From assembly GCF_049675895.1 (NCBI RefSeq), contig NZ_CP183834.1, positions 372,001 through 436,000 of the forward strand: a stretch of DNA of 64,000 bases. Reading direction: 5' to 3'. The notes under the pieces are model-generated. The model searched no databases, had not been told where the DNA came from, and worked only from the letters and a program-made list of their open reading frames with translations. Each line of letters begins with the position of its first letter. Positions within the stretch are counted from its first letter, which is position 1. The translations under genes and the position numbers were made by a program. This document shows, piece after piece, positions 1 through 8,606 of the stretch. The stretch comes from Ampullimonas aquatilis. GTDB lineage: Bacteria > Pseudomonadota > Gammaproteobacteria > Burkholderiales > Burkholderiaceae_D.

Positions 1-722
1 TGTTGGCGCAAACGCCTGGCGATGCAGATCGGCTACGCATCATCGGCGCACCATTGGCAACGATCACCAGCAATCTCAAGTTTGACATGGCCTTACCCGC
101 TGACAAGTTGGCGCTGGGCCAGCAGTGGAAAACCGTATTGTCGAATCGTCGCATCTGGCTGTGTGCTTCAACACGTGAAGGCGAGGAAGCGCTGATCTTG
201 CAGGCGTGGCGTCATGAGCCGCGTCCCGACGATATATTGCTGCTTATTGTGCCGCGCCATCCGCAGCGTTTTGACGAGGTGGCCCAATTGATTGACAGTG
301 AAGGCTTGACGCTCACCCGTCGTTCAGATTGGGATGGGCAAGCAAGCATCGGTTCAACCGTCTTGCTGGGCGACTCACTGGGTGAGATGAGTGCTTATTA
401 CAGTCTGGCGGATGTGGCTTATGTTGGTGGCAGCCTATTGCCGCTGGGCGGGCAGAATTTGATCGAGGCTTGCGCAGCCGGTTGCCCGGTACTGCTGGGG
501 CCGCACACTTTCAATTTTGCCCAGGCCAGTCAAGATGCCATTGCAGCGGGCGCGGCGCGGCGCGTGGTGGATGTTTGGGAGCTGATTCAGCAAGCCACGC
601 AATTACTGGATGATACCGTCGCACGTCAAACCATGGCTGCGGCTGGCCGTGCCTTTGCCGAAGCCAATCGCGGTGCGCTGGTCAGAACCTTGAGCGAAAT
701 TGAAAAATTGCTGAGCGAGTAA
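1..722 (+). CDS. waaA: 3-deoxy-D-manno-octulosonic acid (Kdo) transferase, C-terminal part
   Basis: The product transfers Kdo from CMP-Kdo to lipid A precursor at the cytoplasmic face of the inner membrane, an essential step of lipopolysaccharide core synthesis. The open frame runs in from the window edge, so the 5' part, including the acceptor-binding N-terminal GT-B domain and membrane anchor, is missing; about 240 C-terminal residues are present. They contain a typical GT-B donor-binding domain: LCASTREGEEALIL early on, and GGSLLPLGGQNLIEA followed by CPVLLGPHTFNF, the signature of Kdo transferases. The TTG at base 3 is not a genuine start. The gene ends with TAA at 720-722; the next gene is convergent. 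Confident family assignment. Confidence 0.93.
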   Translation, partial: LAQTPGDADRLRIIGAPLATITSNLKFDMALPADKLALGQQWKTVLSNRRIWLCASTREGEEALILQAWRHEPRPDDILLLIVPRHPQRFDEVAQLIDSEGLTLTRRSDWDGQASIGSTVLLGDSLGEMSAYYSLADVAYVGGSLLPLGGQNLIEACAAGCPVLLGPHTFNFAQASQDAIAAGAARRVVDVWELIQQATQLLDDTVARQTMAAAGRAFAEANRGALVRTLSEIEKLLSE

Positions 723-805
723 TGCCGAACAAGCTGGGCTTTTGAGGTTTGATGAAAGTTTGGGACTGAATGGCCGTGAGGTATTCCAAACCCAATAAGA
801 TGCCT

Positions 806-889
806 ATACTCCCTTGAAAATGATGCTTGAATTAAATAATCAAGCGCTCAGGTGCGTATTTATTGCTTCTCCAGGATGGCAATAAATAC
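806..889 (+). repeat. Dispersed AT-rich intergenic repeat, copy A (degenerate)
   Basis: Between the convergent ends of waaA and the DUF4124 gene. It begins ATACTCCC and carries the core GTGCGTATTTATTG at 852-865, identical to the core of copy C at 23641-23654. Two hairpins are visible: GCTTGA/TCAAGC, and GTATTTATTGC (855-865) against GCAATAAATAC (879-889). A GAAGTAT follows shortly after. This is the longest and most divergent copy. Confidence 0.5.
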
Positions 890-925
890 ATTGGGGAAGT
901 ATGTGTTTTTTATGCCTTTTTCAGC

Positions 926-1567
926 TTAACAACGGTTTTGAGCGCGCTGCTGGCTGAACCGGCCACGTTGGTTGACCACCCAGTTTTTCATTGATGGTAA
1001 TACTGCAACTTTTTCCCAGGTGTCGAGCCGATTAAGCTCACCTTGCAGATATTTGCAGACGGTATCATTACTGGGCATCATGATTTCCTTGACGGATTCG
1101 CCAGTACCTTCCGCATTGCTCGTATTGCCTTCTTTATTGCCCACCTTGCCACCGAGTGCGACCACGGCACGTTCACTTTGAGCGGCGATGGCGGCAGAGT
1201 CGTAGCCTTGTGTGTCGTGAATTTTCACTTCGCGGCTATTGGGTTTGTCATTGCATTCAGAATCTGAATAGACTGTTTTGCCATTCACCACACATTTGCG
1301 AATGCCACCACCGGCGCTGGCTGGGGCCACTGCAGTGGGTGGCACCACCGTCGTGGGGGCACTGCGCGATTTGACCACACCGGCAATCGCAGTGGATTCC
1401 AGCGATGCGGTCAGGGCACGCTTTTCCATTTGCAGTTTGGTACTGGCTTCGCGTGTCATCGACTCGACCTTGGCCAGTGATTGATCCATGCTCTGCGTAA
1501 ACCAGAACCAGGCACCGCCAATACCGGCAACCATGCCAATCAGCAATATGACAATAATCTTGATCAT
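926..1567 (-). CDS. DUF4124-type membrane-anchored protein
   Basis: 213 residues. An N-terminal hydrophobic segment (about residues 3-24) looks like a signal anchor, followed by a short helical stretch and a Pro/Ala-rich linker. Around residue 90 comes the compact motif RKCVVNGKTVYSDSECND, the hallmark of DUF4124 domains (a Cys pair around a Y-S-D core), found in many proteobacterial envelope proteins of unknown role. The C-terminal 45 residues contain two more Cys and are predicted helical. The ATG overlaps the dut stop codon by one base (TGATG), so translation is probably coupled to dut. Function unknown; likely inner-membrane anchored with the domain in the periplasm. Confidence 0.75.
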   Translation of the reverse strand: MIKIIVILLIGMVAGIGGAWFWFTQSMDQSLAKVESMTREASTKLQMEKRALTASLESTAIAGVVKSRSAPTTVVPPTAVAPASAGGGIRKCVVNGKTVYSDSECNDKPNSREVKIHDTQGYDSAAIAAQSERAVVALGGKVGNKEGNTSNAEGTGESVKEIMMPSNDTVCKYLQGELNRLDTWEKVAVLPSMKNWVVNQRGRFSQQRAQNRC

Positions 1568-2019
1568 CAGTGTTTCCCGGTACTGCCAAAGCCGCCGGCA
1601 CCACGCTGGCTGGCATCAAATTCATCGACGATATTAAACCCGACTTGCATGACTGGCACAATCACCAATTGCGCCAAGCGCTCCATCGGATTGAGCGTGA
1701 AAGCGGTACTGCCACGATTCCAGGTGCTGACCATCAATTGGCCCTGATAATCCGAGTCGATCAGACCCACCAGATTGCCCAGCACAATGCCATGCTTATG
1801 GCCCATGCCCGAACGTGGCAAAATCAGCGCGGCATAGCCAGGGTCATTCAAATGAATCGCCATGCCAGTCGGAATCAAATGCGTGGTGCTTGGCGCGATG
1901 ATGATGGGTGTATCAATGCAGGCGCGCAGATCCAGCCCGGCACTACCAGGTGTAGCATAAGCCGGTAATTGGTCTTTCAGGCGTTGATCCAGAATTTTAA
2001 GGTCGATAGTCAGTGACAT
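1567..2019 (-). CDS. dut: Deoxyuridine 5'-triphosphate nucleotidohydrolase (dUTPase)
   Basis: Hydrolyses dUTP to dUMP and pyrophosphate, keeping uracil out of DNA and supplying dUMP for dTMP synthesis; a cytoplasmic homotrimer. All five trimeric dUTPase motifs are visible: PGSAGLDLRA, PRSGMGHKHG, GLIDSDYQGQ, RLAQLVIVP and the C-terminal glycine-rich RGAGGFGSTG. I start at ATG 2019 (150 residues, usual family length). A longer frame would need TTG at 2055 and adds 12 residues unlike the family. The gene lies downstream of coaBC and a small membrane-protein gene, and next to the DUF4124 gene. The coaBC-dut association is common in proteobacteria. Confidence 0.96.
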   Translation of the reverse strand: MSLTIDLKILDQRLKDQLPAYATPGSAGLDLRACIDTPIIIAPSTTHLIPTGMAIHLNDPGYAALILPRSGMGHKHGIVLGNLVGLIDSDYQGQLMVSTWNRGSTAFTLNPMERLAQLVIVPVMQVGFNIVDEFDASQRGAGGFGSTGKH

Positions 2020-2102
2020 AAGTTTTATGTAAATAGGTTGATATTGAAATTTCAAATAATGTTTGTCTGCTTTGTGTCGGTGTTATATGAATTAAGCTGA
2101 TT

Positions 2103-2615
2103 TTACTCAGTCCGGGCCTGTGCCACGGCACATAACAAGCGCCATTTTTGTTGCGCAGTCTGAAAAAACCAGTAGGCCAGCGGCAAGAGCGCCAGGCCAA
2201 TCAAGGTCATGATCAGGTGAGGCTGATTGCTGCTGAGTGAGGAAAACACCAGCATCAAGCCAATGACAACCATCAGCAAAGCCAAAAAACCAAAGCGGAT
2301 GCACTCCAGTAATGCTGCACCACCGCCAATGGTCTTGTGCAACAAGGGCGTGGGCGCATCCACACCCAAGGGCAATTGACCAGTCAGTTTAGCCCAGCCT
2401 CGTTGCAAACCTGCCAAGCCTTTGGCAGGCGGCAAACCAGTGGCGATCACTTGTGCGGTGAGCTGGTTTTGCGCTTTTTCGGTGGCAGTTTGCTCGTCAT
2501 GTTGATCAAGACTATTGGCCTGGGCGATGGCGACTTGTTGTGCGAGCTGTTTAGGCGCATGCAGGCTCTCCACCAGTTTGGCAAAATCACCATTTTTTGG
2601 TGTGAGGTCGTTCAT
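2103..2615 (-). CDS. Uncharacterised protein with two C-terminal membrane segments
   Basis: 170 residues that I do not recognise as a named family. The first 100 residues are hydrophilic, rich in Gln, Ala and Lys and probably helical. Two hydrophobic segments follow (about 107-124 and 134-151) and then a short basic tail, so the protein probably sits in the inner membrane with both ends in the cytoplasm. Its ATG overlaps the coaBC stop codon as ATGA, and dut follows about 80 bases later, so it belongs to the coaBC-dut transcription unit. The coding assignment rests on the overlap, the clean frame and plausible composition; the function is unknown. Confidence 0.75.
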   Translation of the reverse strand: MNDLTPKNGDFAKLVESLHAPKQLAQQVAIAQANSLDQHDEQTATEKAQNQLTAQVIATGLPPAKGLAGLQRGWAKLTGQLPLGVDAPTPLLHKTIGGGAALLECIRFGFLALLMVVIGLMLVFSSLSSNQPHLIMTLIGLALLPLAYWFFQTAQQKWRLLCAVAQARTE

Positions 2616-3814
2616 GCGCGTTGCTGCTTGCTTAAGCGGCGGGCGATATCAGCCAACAGCTGCCGCGCCAGTGTCAGTTTGTCGGCACGCTGCAGGTTGA
2701 TATGGCCATTGGCATCAAACAAAATCAGCTCATTGTCATCAGCACCAAAGGTGGCAGGTCCCACATTGCCGACCAACAAGGGAATGCCTTTGCGAATGCG
2801 TTTGGCTGCACCATGTTCCAGAAGATTGTCCGACTCGGCAGCAAAGCCCACGCAATATGGCGCATTGGAGAGCGCTGCAACCGAGGCCAAAATATCTGGA
2901 TTTTGAACAAATTCCAAAGTGGGTACATCGTTGGCATGCGCTTTTTTGAGCTTGCTGGTACTGACCGTTTTCACTCGCCAATCGGCCACTGCGGCAACGG
3001 CAATAAAAATATGCTGATGGCTGATATGCGCATGAACGGCATCGTGCATTTGTTGGGCAGTTTGTACATCAATCCGCTCAATGCCATACGGTGTAGGTTC
3101 GGCAGTAGGACCGGCAATCAAGGTGACTTGCGCGCCTGCTTCGCGTGCAGCGCGGGCAATTGCAAAACCCATCTTGCCAGACGATCGATTGCTGATACCA
3201 CGCACCGGATCAATCGGTTCAAAGGTGGGGCCAGCCGTCACCAACACGGTTTTTCCAGCGAGTACTTTGGGTTGGAAAAACGCGCAGATTTCTGCAAACA
3301 ATTGTTCGGCTTCCAGCATGCGCCCGGCGCCGGTTTCACCGCAGGCCTGCACACCAGAGTCGGGGCCCAGAATTGTCACACCATCTGTTTTGAGCGTGGT
3401 GACATTGCGTTGAGTGGCGGCGTTTTCCCACATCTGCTTATTCATTGCCGGGGCAATCAGCAAGGGGCAATCACGGGCAATACATAAAGTGGAGAGCAGG
3501 TCATCACACAGACCATGTGCCAGCTTGGCGATGAAGTCGGTAGAGCACGGCGCAATCACAATCGCATCGGCACCGCGTGACAGATCAATATGCGGCATAT
3601 TATTGGCCATGCGCGCGTCCCATTGGCTGGTATACACCGGCTGACCAGATAAAGCTTGCATGGTGACTGCGGTGATAAACTGCTCGGCAGCTTCTGTCAT
3701 CACGACTTGTACCTGTGCGCCAGCCTTGGTCAGCAGGCGCAATAACTCGGCCGACTTGTAGCAGGCAATGCCACCGGTCAATCCCAGCACAATCTTCTTG
3801 TTGGCAAGATCCAT
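2612..3814 (-). CDS. coaBC: Bifunctional phosphopantothenoylcysteine decarboxylase / phosphopantothenate-cysteine ligase
   Basis: Carries out two consecutive steps of coenzyme A synthesis: CTP-dependent joining of cysteine to 4'-phosphopantothenate (CoaB, C-terminal half), then FMN-dependent decarboxylation to 4'-phosphopantetheine (CoaC, N-terminal half). Visible CoaC features are GLTGGIACYK at the FMN site, catalytic His75 (MPHIDLSR), PAMNKQMW with Asn125, and Cys158 in ACGETGAGRM. The CoaB half starts near residue 185 (VLVTAGPTFEPIDPVR) and contains NRSSGKMG and the KLKK lysines. The length of 400 is normal. It ends in an ATGA overlap with the next gene. A long inverted-repeat element separates it from lspA upstream. 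Confidence 0.97.
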   Translation of the reverse strand: MDLANKKIVLGLTGGIACYKSAELLRLLTKAGAQVQVVMTEAAEQFITAVTMQALSGQPVYTSQWDARMANNMPHIDLSRGADAIVIAPCSTDFIAKLAHGLCDDLLSTLCIARDCPLLIAPAMNKQMWENAATQRNVTTLKTDGVTILGPDSGVQACGETGAGRMLEAEQLFAEICAFFQPKVLAGKTVLVTAGPTFEPIDPVRGISNRSSGKMGFAIARAAREAGAQVTLIAGPTAEPTPYGIERIDVQTAQQMHDAVHAHISHQHIFIAVAAVADWRVKTVSTSKLKKAHANDVPTLEFVQNPDILASVAALSNAPYCVGFAAESDNLLEHGAAKRIRKGIPLLVGNVGPATFGADDNELILFDANGHINLQRADKLTLARQLLADIARRLSKQQRA

Positions 3815-3846
3815 GATGATCGATCCTAGTCAGTAATGATTGTTAA

Positions 3847-4098
3847 CCGCCAAGACGCCAAGTGCGTCAAGGGAAACTTAAAATCAAAAACTATTACCAC
3901 AAAGGCACCAAGGAGCGCAAAGGACACTAAGAAAAACCAGTTTGAGCAGCGTTGTTCTTCTATGAAAAGCCAGAGGACAGTGTGATCCGCAGTCCCGCAC
4001 CAAACTGCGTGAATCACCAATGTTTTTCTTTGCGTTCTTTGTGTCTTAGTGGTTAATGCATTTTCAAGTTTCCCTTGGCGCACTTGGCGTCTTGGCGG
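3847..4098. repeat. Long nested inverted repeat (CGCCAAGACGCCAAG / CCACAAAG family), full copy 1
   Basis: Outer arms of 33 bases (3847-3879 and 4066-4098) are reverse complements with one mismatch. They are built on the periodic words CCGCCAAGACGCCAAG and AAGGGAAACTT. Inside them is a second, imperfect pair built on ACCACAAAGGCACCAAGG (left) and CTTTGTGTCTTAGTGGT (right). About 80 unrelated bases form the centre. It fills the gap of just over 300 bases between coaBC and lspA. I see no gene in it. The short frames that run into it are made of repeat sequence. Confidence 0.85.
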
Positions 4099-4121
4099 TT
4101 CAAAAAATACTCAAAAACACT

Positions 4122-4616
4122 TTACTTTGTTTTACGCACTCTTTTCAACTCATCCAGCACCAGCAAGACAGCACCCACCGAAATGGCACAGTCGGCAATA
4201 TTGAAAATATTGAAGACATGCCAATCATACTGGCGAATATACAGATCGAGAAAGTCGATCACATGACCATAGGCAACCCGATCAATCACATTGCCTAATG
4301 CACCACCCAGCACCAAGGCCAGTGCCAGACAAAAGAGCGTTTGACCGCGATGCTTTTGCAGCAAATAAACAATGTATAAAGCCGCCGCTACACCCAATGC
4401 GGTAAACAGCCAGCGCTGCCAGCCACCGGCTTGCGCCAGAAAACTGAACGCTGCCCCTTTGTTATAGACTAGTACCAGATTGAAAAATGGTGTGATGGCA
4501 TGGCTCACGCCATAAGCCATGTTTTTCAAAACCGCCAACTTGCTACCCTGGTCGAGCAATACCACCAATGCGGCTAGGGCCAGCCAGCCAAACAGCCCTT
4601 TTTTACTGGCCGTCAT
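4122..4616 (-). CDS. lspA: Lipoprotein signal peptidase II
   Basis: Inner-membrane aspartyl protease that removes the signal peptide from diacylated prolipoproteins. 164 residues with four hydrophobic segments. Family motifs are visible: LDQGSK near residue 21, YNKGAAFSFL (51-60), GGALGNVIDR (104-113), HVIDF with catalytic Asp121, and FNIADCAI with catalytic Asp142. Its ATG overlaps the stop of ileS by one base (TGATG). The ribF-ileS-lspA order is conserved in many proteobacteria, so the three are probably cotranscribed. The repeat element downstream separates it from coaBC. Confidence 0.97.
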   Translation of the reverse strand: MTASKKGLFGWLALAALVVLLDQGSKLAVLKNMAYGVSHAITPFFNLVLVYNKGAAFSFLAQAGGWQRWLFTALGVAAALYIVYLLQKHRGQTLFCLALALVLGGALGNVIDRVAYGHVIDFLDLYIRQYDWHVFNIFNIADCAISVGAVLLVLDELKRVRKTK

Positions 4617-7450
4617 CAGGCAAACCCCCGGACTTCACCACTGCCATGCAGGTTGCTGTCACAACGTCCACATAAATGTGGGTGATCGGCGTTATTGCCC
4701 ACATCGGCACGGTAGTGCCAGCAACGTTCGCACTTGGCATGGCTGGATGGTGTGACGATAACGGCTTCATCAGCGGCACTGACCACTTCAGTGACCTTGG
4801 CCGCCGAGGTGATCAGAATGAAGCGCAGATCGTCTTGCAAGCCCTGCAGCAAGGCAAATTTGGCACCACTGGCCTTGATTTCAATCTCGGCCTGCAAGGA
4901 GGAGCCAATCGCTCCGGTGGTGCGCACCGCTTCCAGCTGTTTGGTGACTTCGGCACGAATTTCCCGCAGCGCATTCCATTTGCTTTGCAACTCGGCGCTC
5001 TCGGCAATACTTGGGAACTCGTAGTAAGTTTCAACAAAAATGGTTTTGCTGCCAGGCACCAGCAGTGGCCAGGCCTCTTCTGCAGTAAACGACAACCAGG
5101 GCGCCATCAGGCGCAGCAAAGCCTGGGTGATGTGATACAGCGCGTTTTGCGCAGAACGACGCGCGGGACTATTGACGGCTGAGGTATAGAGTCGATCCTT
5201 TAATACATCCAGATAAAAGCCACCCAAGTCTTCCGAGCAGAAGGTTTGAATACGGGCAACCACCGGATGAAATTCATATTTCTCATAGGCTGCCAAGGTG
5301 TCTTGTTGCAAGGTGGCCGTGAGCGCCAGCGCGTAACGGTCAATCTCCAGCCATTCGCTGACGGGTAAGGCATGTGCCTTGGGATCAAAGTCGGCGGTGT
5401 TGGCGAGCAAAAACTTGAGCGTATTACGAATCCGGCGATAGGTTTCCACCACACGCTTGAGAATTTCATCCGAGATCGACAGTTCGCCAGAATAATCGGT
5501 CGAGGCAACCCAGAGTCGAATGATCTCGGCCCCCATCTTGTCGGACACTTGCTGGGGGGCAATCACATTACCAACCGACTTGCTCATTTTGCGGCCTTGA
5601 CCATCGACCGTAAAGCCGTGTGTGAGCAGGCCTTTGTAGGGTGCGTGCCCATTCATCATGCAGGAAGTCAGTAACGATGAATGGAACCAGCCACGATGCT
5701 GGTCAGAGCCTTCCAGATACAGGTCAGCCTGATGTGCCGGTGTATCCAGCTCGGGATGTGAGCCACGCATCACATGCCAGTGCGTCGTGCCTGAATCAAA
5801 CCAGACATCGAGGGTGTCTTTGTTTTTGACATACTGATCGGCTTCATTGCCCAGCAATTCTTTGATGTTGAGGCGCTGCCAGGCTTCAATGCCTTCCTGT
5901 TCAACATGTTGCGCAATCAGTTCGAGCAGTTCAACACTGCGCGGATGCAAGGCACCGGTTTCCTTGTGAATGAAAAATGCCATTGGCACGCCCCATTGAC
6001 GTTGCCGTGACAAGGTCCAGTCAGGACGGTTGGCGATCATATTGTGCAAGCGTTGCTTGCCCCAGCCCGGATAAAACTGGGTGGCTTCTACAGCGGCCAG
6101 TGCACTCTCACGCAAGGTGCTTGAACCATTGCTGGGCTTGACATCCATGCCCGCAAACCACTGATTGGTCGCGCGGTAAATGATGGGCGTTTTATGACGC
6201 CAGCAATGCATATAACTGTGTTCGTCTTTTTTGACCTTGAACAAACTGCCAGCAGCTTGCAAGGCTTCCACAATCTTGGGATTGGCATCCCAGATTTTCA
6301 GGCCGCCAAACAAGGGCAGGGTAGCAGCATACATGCCATCACCCTGCACCGGCGTGAGGATCTCACTATCCTTGATGCCATTGGCGCGGCAGGATTTAAA
6401 GTCTTCCTCACCATAGGCAGGGGCGCAATGCACTATGCCAGTACCGGTTTCCAGCGTGACGTATTCCGCCGGGAAAATCGGCGAGAGTCGATCGTAGCCT
6501 GGATCGGCCTGATAAAGCGGGTGATGAAAGGCAATTCCGCTCAATGCGGCACCCAGACAGGTGGCGGTAATGGTGCCAGTCAGTCCATAGCTTTCCAGGC
6601 AAGCACTGACGCGATCTTTAGCCAAAATCAGCCAACCCTTATCGGTGTCGACCAGCGCATATTCAATTTCAGGATGCGCATTCAAAGCCTGGTTGGCAGG
6701 AATGGTCCAGGGCGTGGTGGTCCAGATTACCAGATGGCCGGGTTGGCTTTGCAGGCGTGCGCTATCAACAGCAAAGGCCTGCGCCAGTTTGTCATGTTCG
6801 GCAAAAGCAAAGCCCACATCCACTGCCGGGTCGACTTTGTCCTTGTATTCCACCTCGGCTTCGGCCAGCGCAGAACCACAGTCAAAACACCAGTTGACGG
6901 GTTTCAGGCCGCGAAATACATAGCCGTTTTCAAGAATTTTGGCCAGCGCGCGCAGCTCGTCAGCCTCATTCTTATAGTTCATGGTTTTATAAGGATTGTC
7001 CCAATCACCCAGTACGCCCAGACGAATGAAATCCTGCTTCTGTTTGTCAATCTGTTCACTGGCATAGGCGCGCGCTTTTTGCTGCACTTCCTGCACGGGC
7101 AGGTGCTTGCCAAACAGTTTTTCAATCTGGATTTCAATCGGCATGCCGTGGCAATCCCAACCCGGCACATAGGGCGCGTCAAAGCCGGCCATGCCTCTGG
7201 ATTTGACAATCATGTCCTTTAAAATTTTATTGACTGCATGGCCCAGATGAATGTCACCATTGGCATAGGGCGGGCCATCATGCAAGATGAACTTGGGACG
7301 ACCTTTGCTGGCTTCACGAATGGCTTGATAGATCTTATTTTCCTGCCATTGTTTGACCCAGCCCGGCTCACGCTTGGGCAAGTCGCCGCGCATCGGAAAG
7401 GGGGAATCAGGCAAGTTGAGGGTGGATTTATAGTCGATCTTGTCGGTCAT
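4616..7450 (-). CDS. ileS: Isoleucyl-tRNA synthetase
   Basis: Class I aminoacyl-tRNA synthetase that charges tRNA-Ile and edits misactivated valine. 944 residues, the normal bacterial length. The ATP-binding HIGH-type motif is in PYANGDIHLGHA (residues 61-72) and the KMSKS loop is GRKMSKSVGN near residue 610. The C-terminus carries a zinc-binding module with two CxxC pairs (CERC and CGRC) in the last 45 residues. The editing (CP1) domain lies between these, with TTTPWT and a GTGIVHCAPAYGEED segment. ATGA overlap with ribF upstream and a one-base overlap with lspA downstream indicate one operon. Confidence 0.98.
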   Translation of the reverse strand: MTDKIDYKSTLNLPDSPFPMRGDLPKREPGWVKQWQENKIYQAIREASKGRPKFILHDGPPYANGDIHLGHAVNKILKDMIVKSRGMAGFDAPYVPGWDCHGMPIEIQIEKLFGKHLPVQEVQQKARAYASEQIDKQKQDFIRLGVLGDWDNPYKTMNYKNEADELRALAKILENGYVFRGLKPVNWCFDCGSALAEAEVEYKDKVDPAVDVGFAFAEHDKLAQAFAVDSARLQSQPGHLVIWTTTPWTIPANQALNAHPEIEYALVDTDKGWLILAKDRVSACLESYGLTGTITATCLGAALSGIAFHHPLYQADPGYDRLSPIFPAEYVTLETGTGIVHCAPAYGEEDFKSCRANGIKDSEILTPVQGDGMYAATLPLFGGLKIWDANPKIVEALQAAGSLFKVKKDEHSYMHCWRHKTPIIYRATNQWFAGMDVKPSNGSSTLRESALAAVEATQFYPGWGKQRLHNMIANRPDWTLSRQRQWGVPMAFFIHKETGALHPRSVELLELIAQHVEQEGIEAWQRLNIKELLGNEADQYVKNKDTLDVWFDSGTTHWHVMRGSHPELDTPAHQADLYLEGSDQHRGWFHSSLLTSCMMNGHAPYKGLLTHGFTVDGQGRKMSKSVGNVIAPQQVSDKMGAEIIRLWVASTDYSGELSISDEILKRVVETYRRIRNTLKFLLANTADFDPKAHALPVSEWLEIDRYALALTATLQQDTLAAYEKYEFHPVVARIQTFCSEDLGGFYLDVLKDRLYTSAVNSPARRSAQNALYHITQALLRLMAPWLSFTAEEAWPLLVPGSKTIFVETYYEFPSIAESAELQSKWNALREIRAEVTKQLEAVRTTGAIGSSLQAEIEIKASGAKFALLQGLQDDLRFILITSAAKVTEVVSAADEAVIVTPSSHAKCERCWHYRADVGNNADHPHLCGRCDSNLHGSGEVRGFA

Positions 7451-8394
7451 GATGGATTCGTTTCAAAGTATTGCAGTGCCTGGCTGGCATCATTGGCGAT
7501 GGCAGCCCGCAGGGTGGCGAGGTCGTCATACTTTTCCTCGTCACGGAGTTTCTTTAAAAATTCAATTTTTACCAGCTTGCCGTAAACGGTCTGGTCAAAG
7601 TCAAATACATGGACTTCCAGCAGCACTCGGCCCGCTTCTTCCACAGTTGGACGCACGCCCAGGCTGGCTACTGCGCGCAACGGTTGCGCAGTCAGTCCAT
7701 GTACTCGCACCACAAAAATGCCTTTCAAGGCAGGGCGATCAGGTTTGACGCGCAGATTCAGCGTTGGAAAATCGAGGGTGCGACCCAGCTTGCGGCCATG
7801 CAAAACATGTCCGCTGATGGTGTAGGGATGACCGAGCAGTTCCTTGGCCAGTTGCAGATTGCCATCAGCCAGTGCGGTGCGCACTTCGGAGCTGGAAATC
7901 CGCACATTGTCATGATGCACAGTCTGCATGCGTTCAACGGCAAAGCCCCATTGCTGTGCGGCTTGTTCCAATAAGGCAAAGTCTCCGGCGCGTTTGGCGC
8001 CAAAGCGAAAATCATCGCCCACCAGCAACCAGCGTACTTGCAAGCCCTTGACCAGAATATTTTCAATAAATGCTTCCGGGGAAAGACTGGCAAAAGCGGC
8101 ATGAAAATGTTCCACCACCACAAAGTCCACACCTTGGCGACGCAGTGCGTCGAGTTTGTCGCGCAAATTGGCAATCCGGTTGGGAACGGGAATGGCGGGG
8201 TTGAATTTGGCAAAGTACTCACGCGGATGCGGCTCGAAAGTCATCACACACAAAGGCAGGCCGCGTTCGGTGGCCACGGCACGAGCACGGGTGAGCAAGG
8301 CCTGATGACCGCGATGAACGCCATCAAAATTGCCAATCACCAGTGCACAGGGAGTTTGGTTGTCAGGTCGGGGGAGCCCGCGGAATACTTTCAC
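7447..8394 (-). CDS. ribF: Bifunctional riboflavin kinase / FAD synthetase
   Basis: Phosphorylates riboflavin to FMN and adenylates FMN to FAD. The N-terminal FAD synthetase domain shows GNFDGVHRGHQ (residues 22-32), and the C-terminal flavokinase domain shows GRKLGRTLDFPTLNL near residue 200. 315 residues is normal. The start is GTG at 8394; the family alignment MKVFRGLP fits and no ATG lies upstream in frame close by. It overlaps ileS by four bases (ATGA), forming the first gene of ribF-ileS-lspA. purN is transcribed divergently about 210 bases away, so both promoters must lie in that gap. Confidence 0.96.
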   Translation of the reverse strand: MKVFRGLPRPDNQTPCALVIGNFDGVHRGHQALLTRARAVATERGLPLCVMTFEPHPREYFAKFNPAIPVPNRIANLRDKLDALRRQGVDFVVVEHFHAAFASLSPEAFIENILVKGLQVRWLLVGDDFRFGAKRAGDFALLEQAAQQWGFAVERMQTVHHDNVRISSSEVRTALADGNLQLAKELLGHPYTISGHVLHGRKLGRTLDFPTLNLRVKPDRPALKGIFVVRVHGLTAQPLRAVASLGVRPTVEEAGRVLLEVHVFDFDQTVYGKLVKIEFLKKLRDEEKYDDLATLRAAIANDASQALQYFETNPS

Positions 8395-8606
8395 AATGGA
8401 TGCCAGACTGCCGTTGAATCAAAAGTTTCTGATTATATTCGTTTGGCCGCTTCTCACAGCGAAACCTGCGAGTTTTCTACCTGATTGGTCCGATTCCGGT
8501 CCAATCTGTCTTCTGCATCTGCTTTGAGATGACTTAAAAATACAGTCAGGCAAAGAAAAATAGGGCTTTTGGCCGAAAGCTGGCTCGTTTTGTTAAAATT
8601 CGCCCC

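Noticed and set aside
2702..3487. 261-codon open frame on the plus strand
   Set aside because: Antisense to coaBC; residue composition is unlike a protein.
3847..4098. Possible insertion sequence or gene in the lspA-coaBC gap
   Set aside because: No transposase or other credible protein; the inverted arms make up most of the interval.
6194..7222. 342-codon open frame on the plus strand
   Set aside because: It is antisense to the well-supported ileS gene and has no recognisable domain; long antisense frames arise from the codon bias of ileS.
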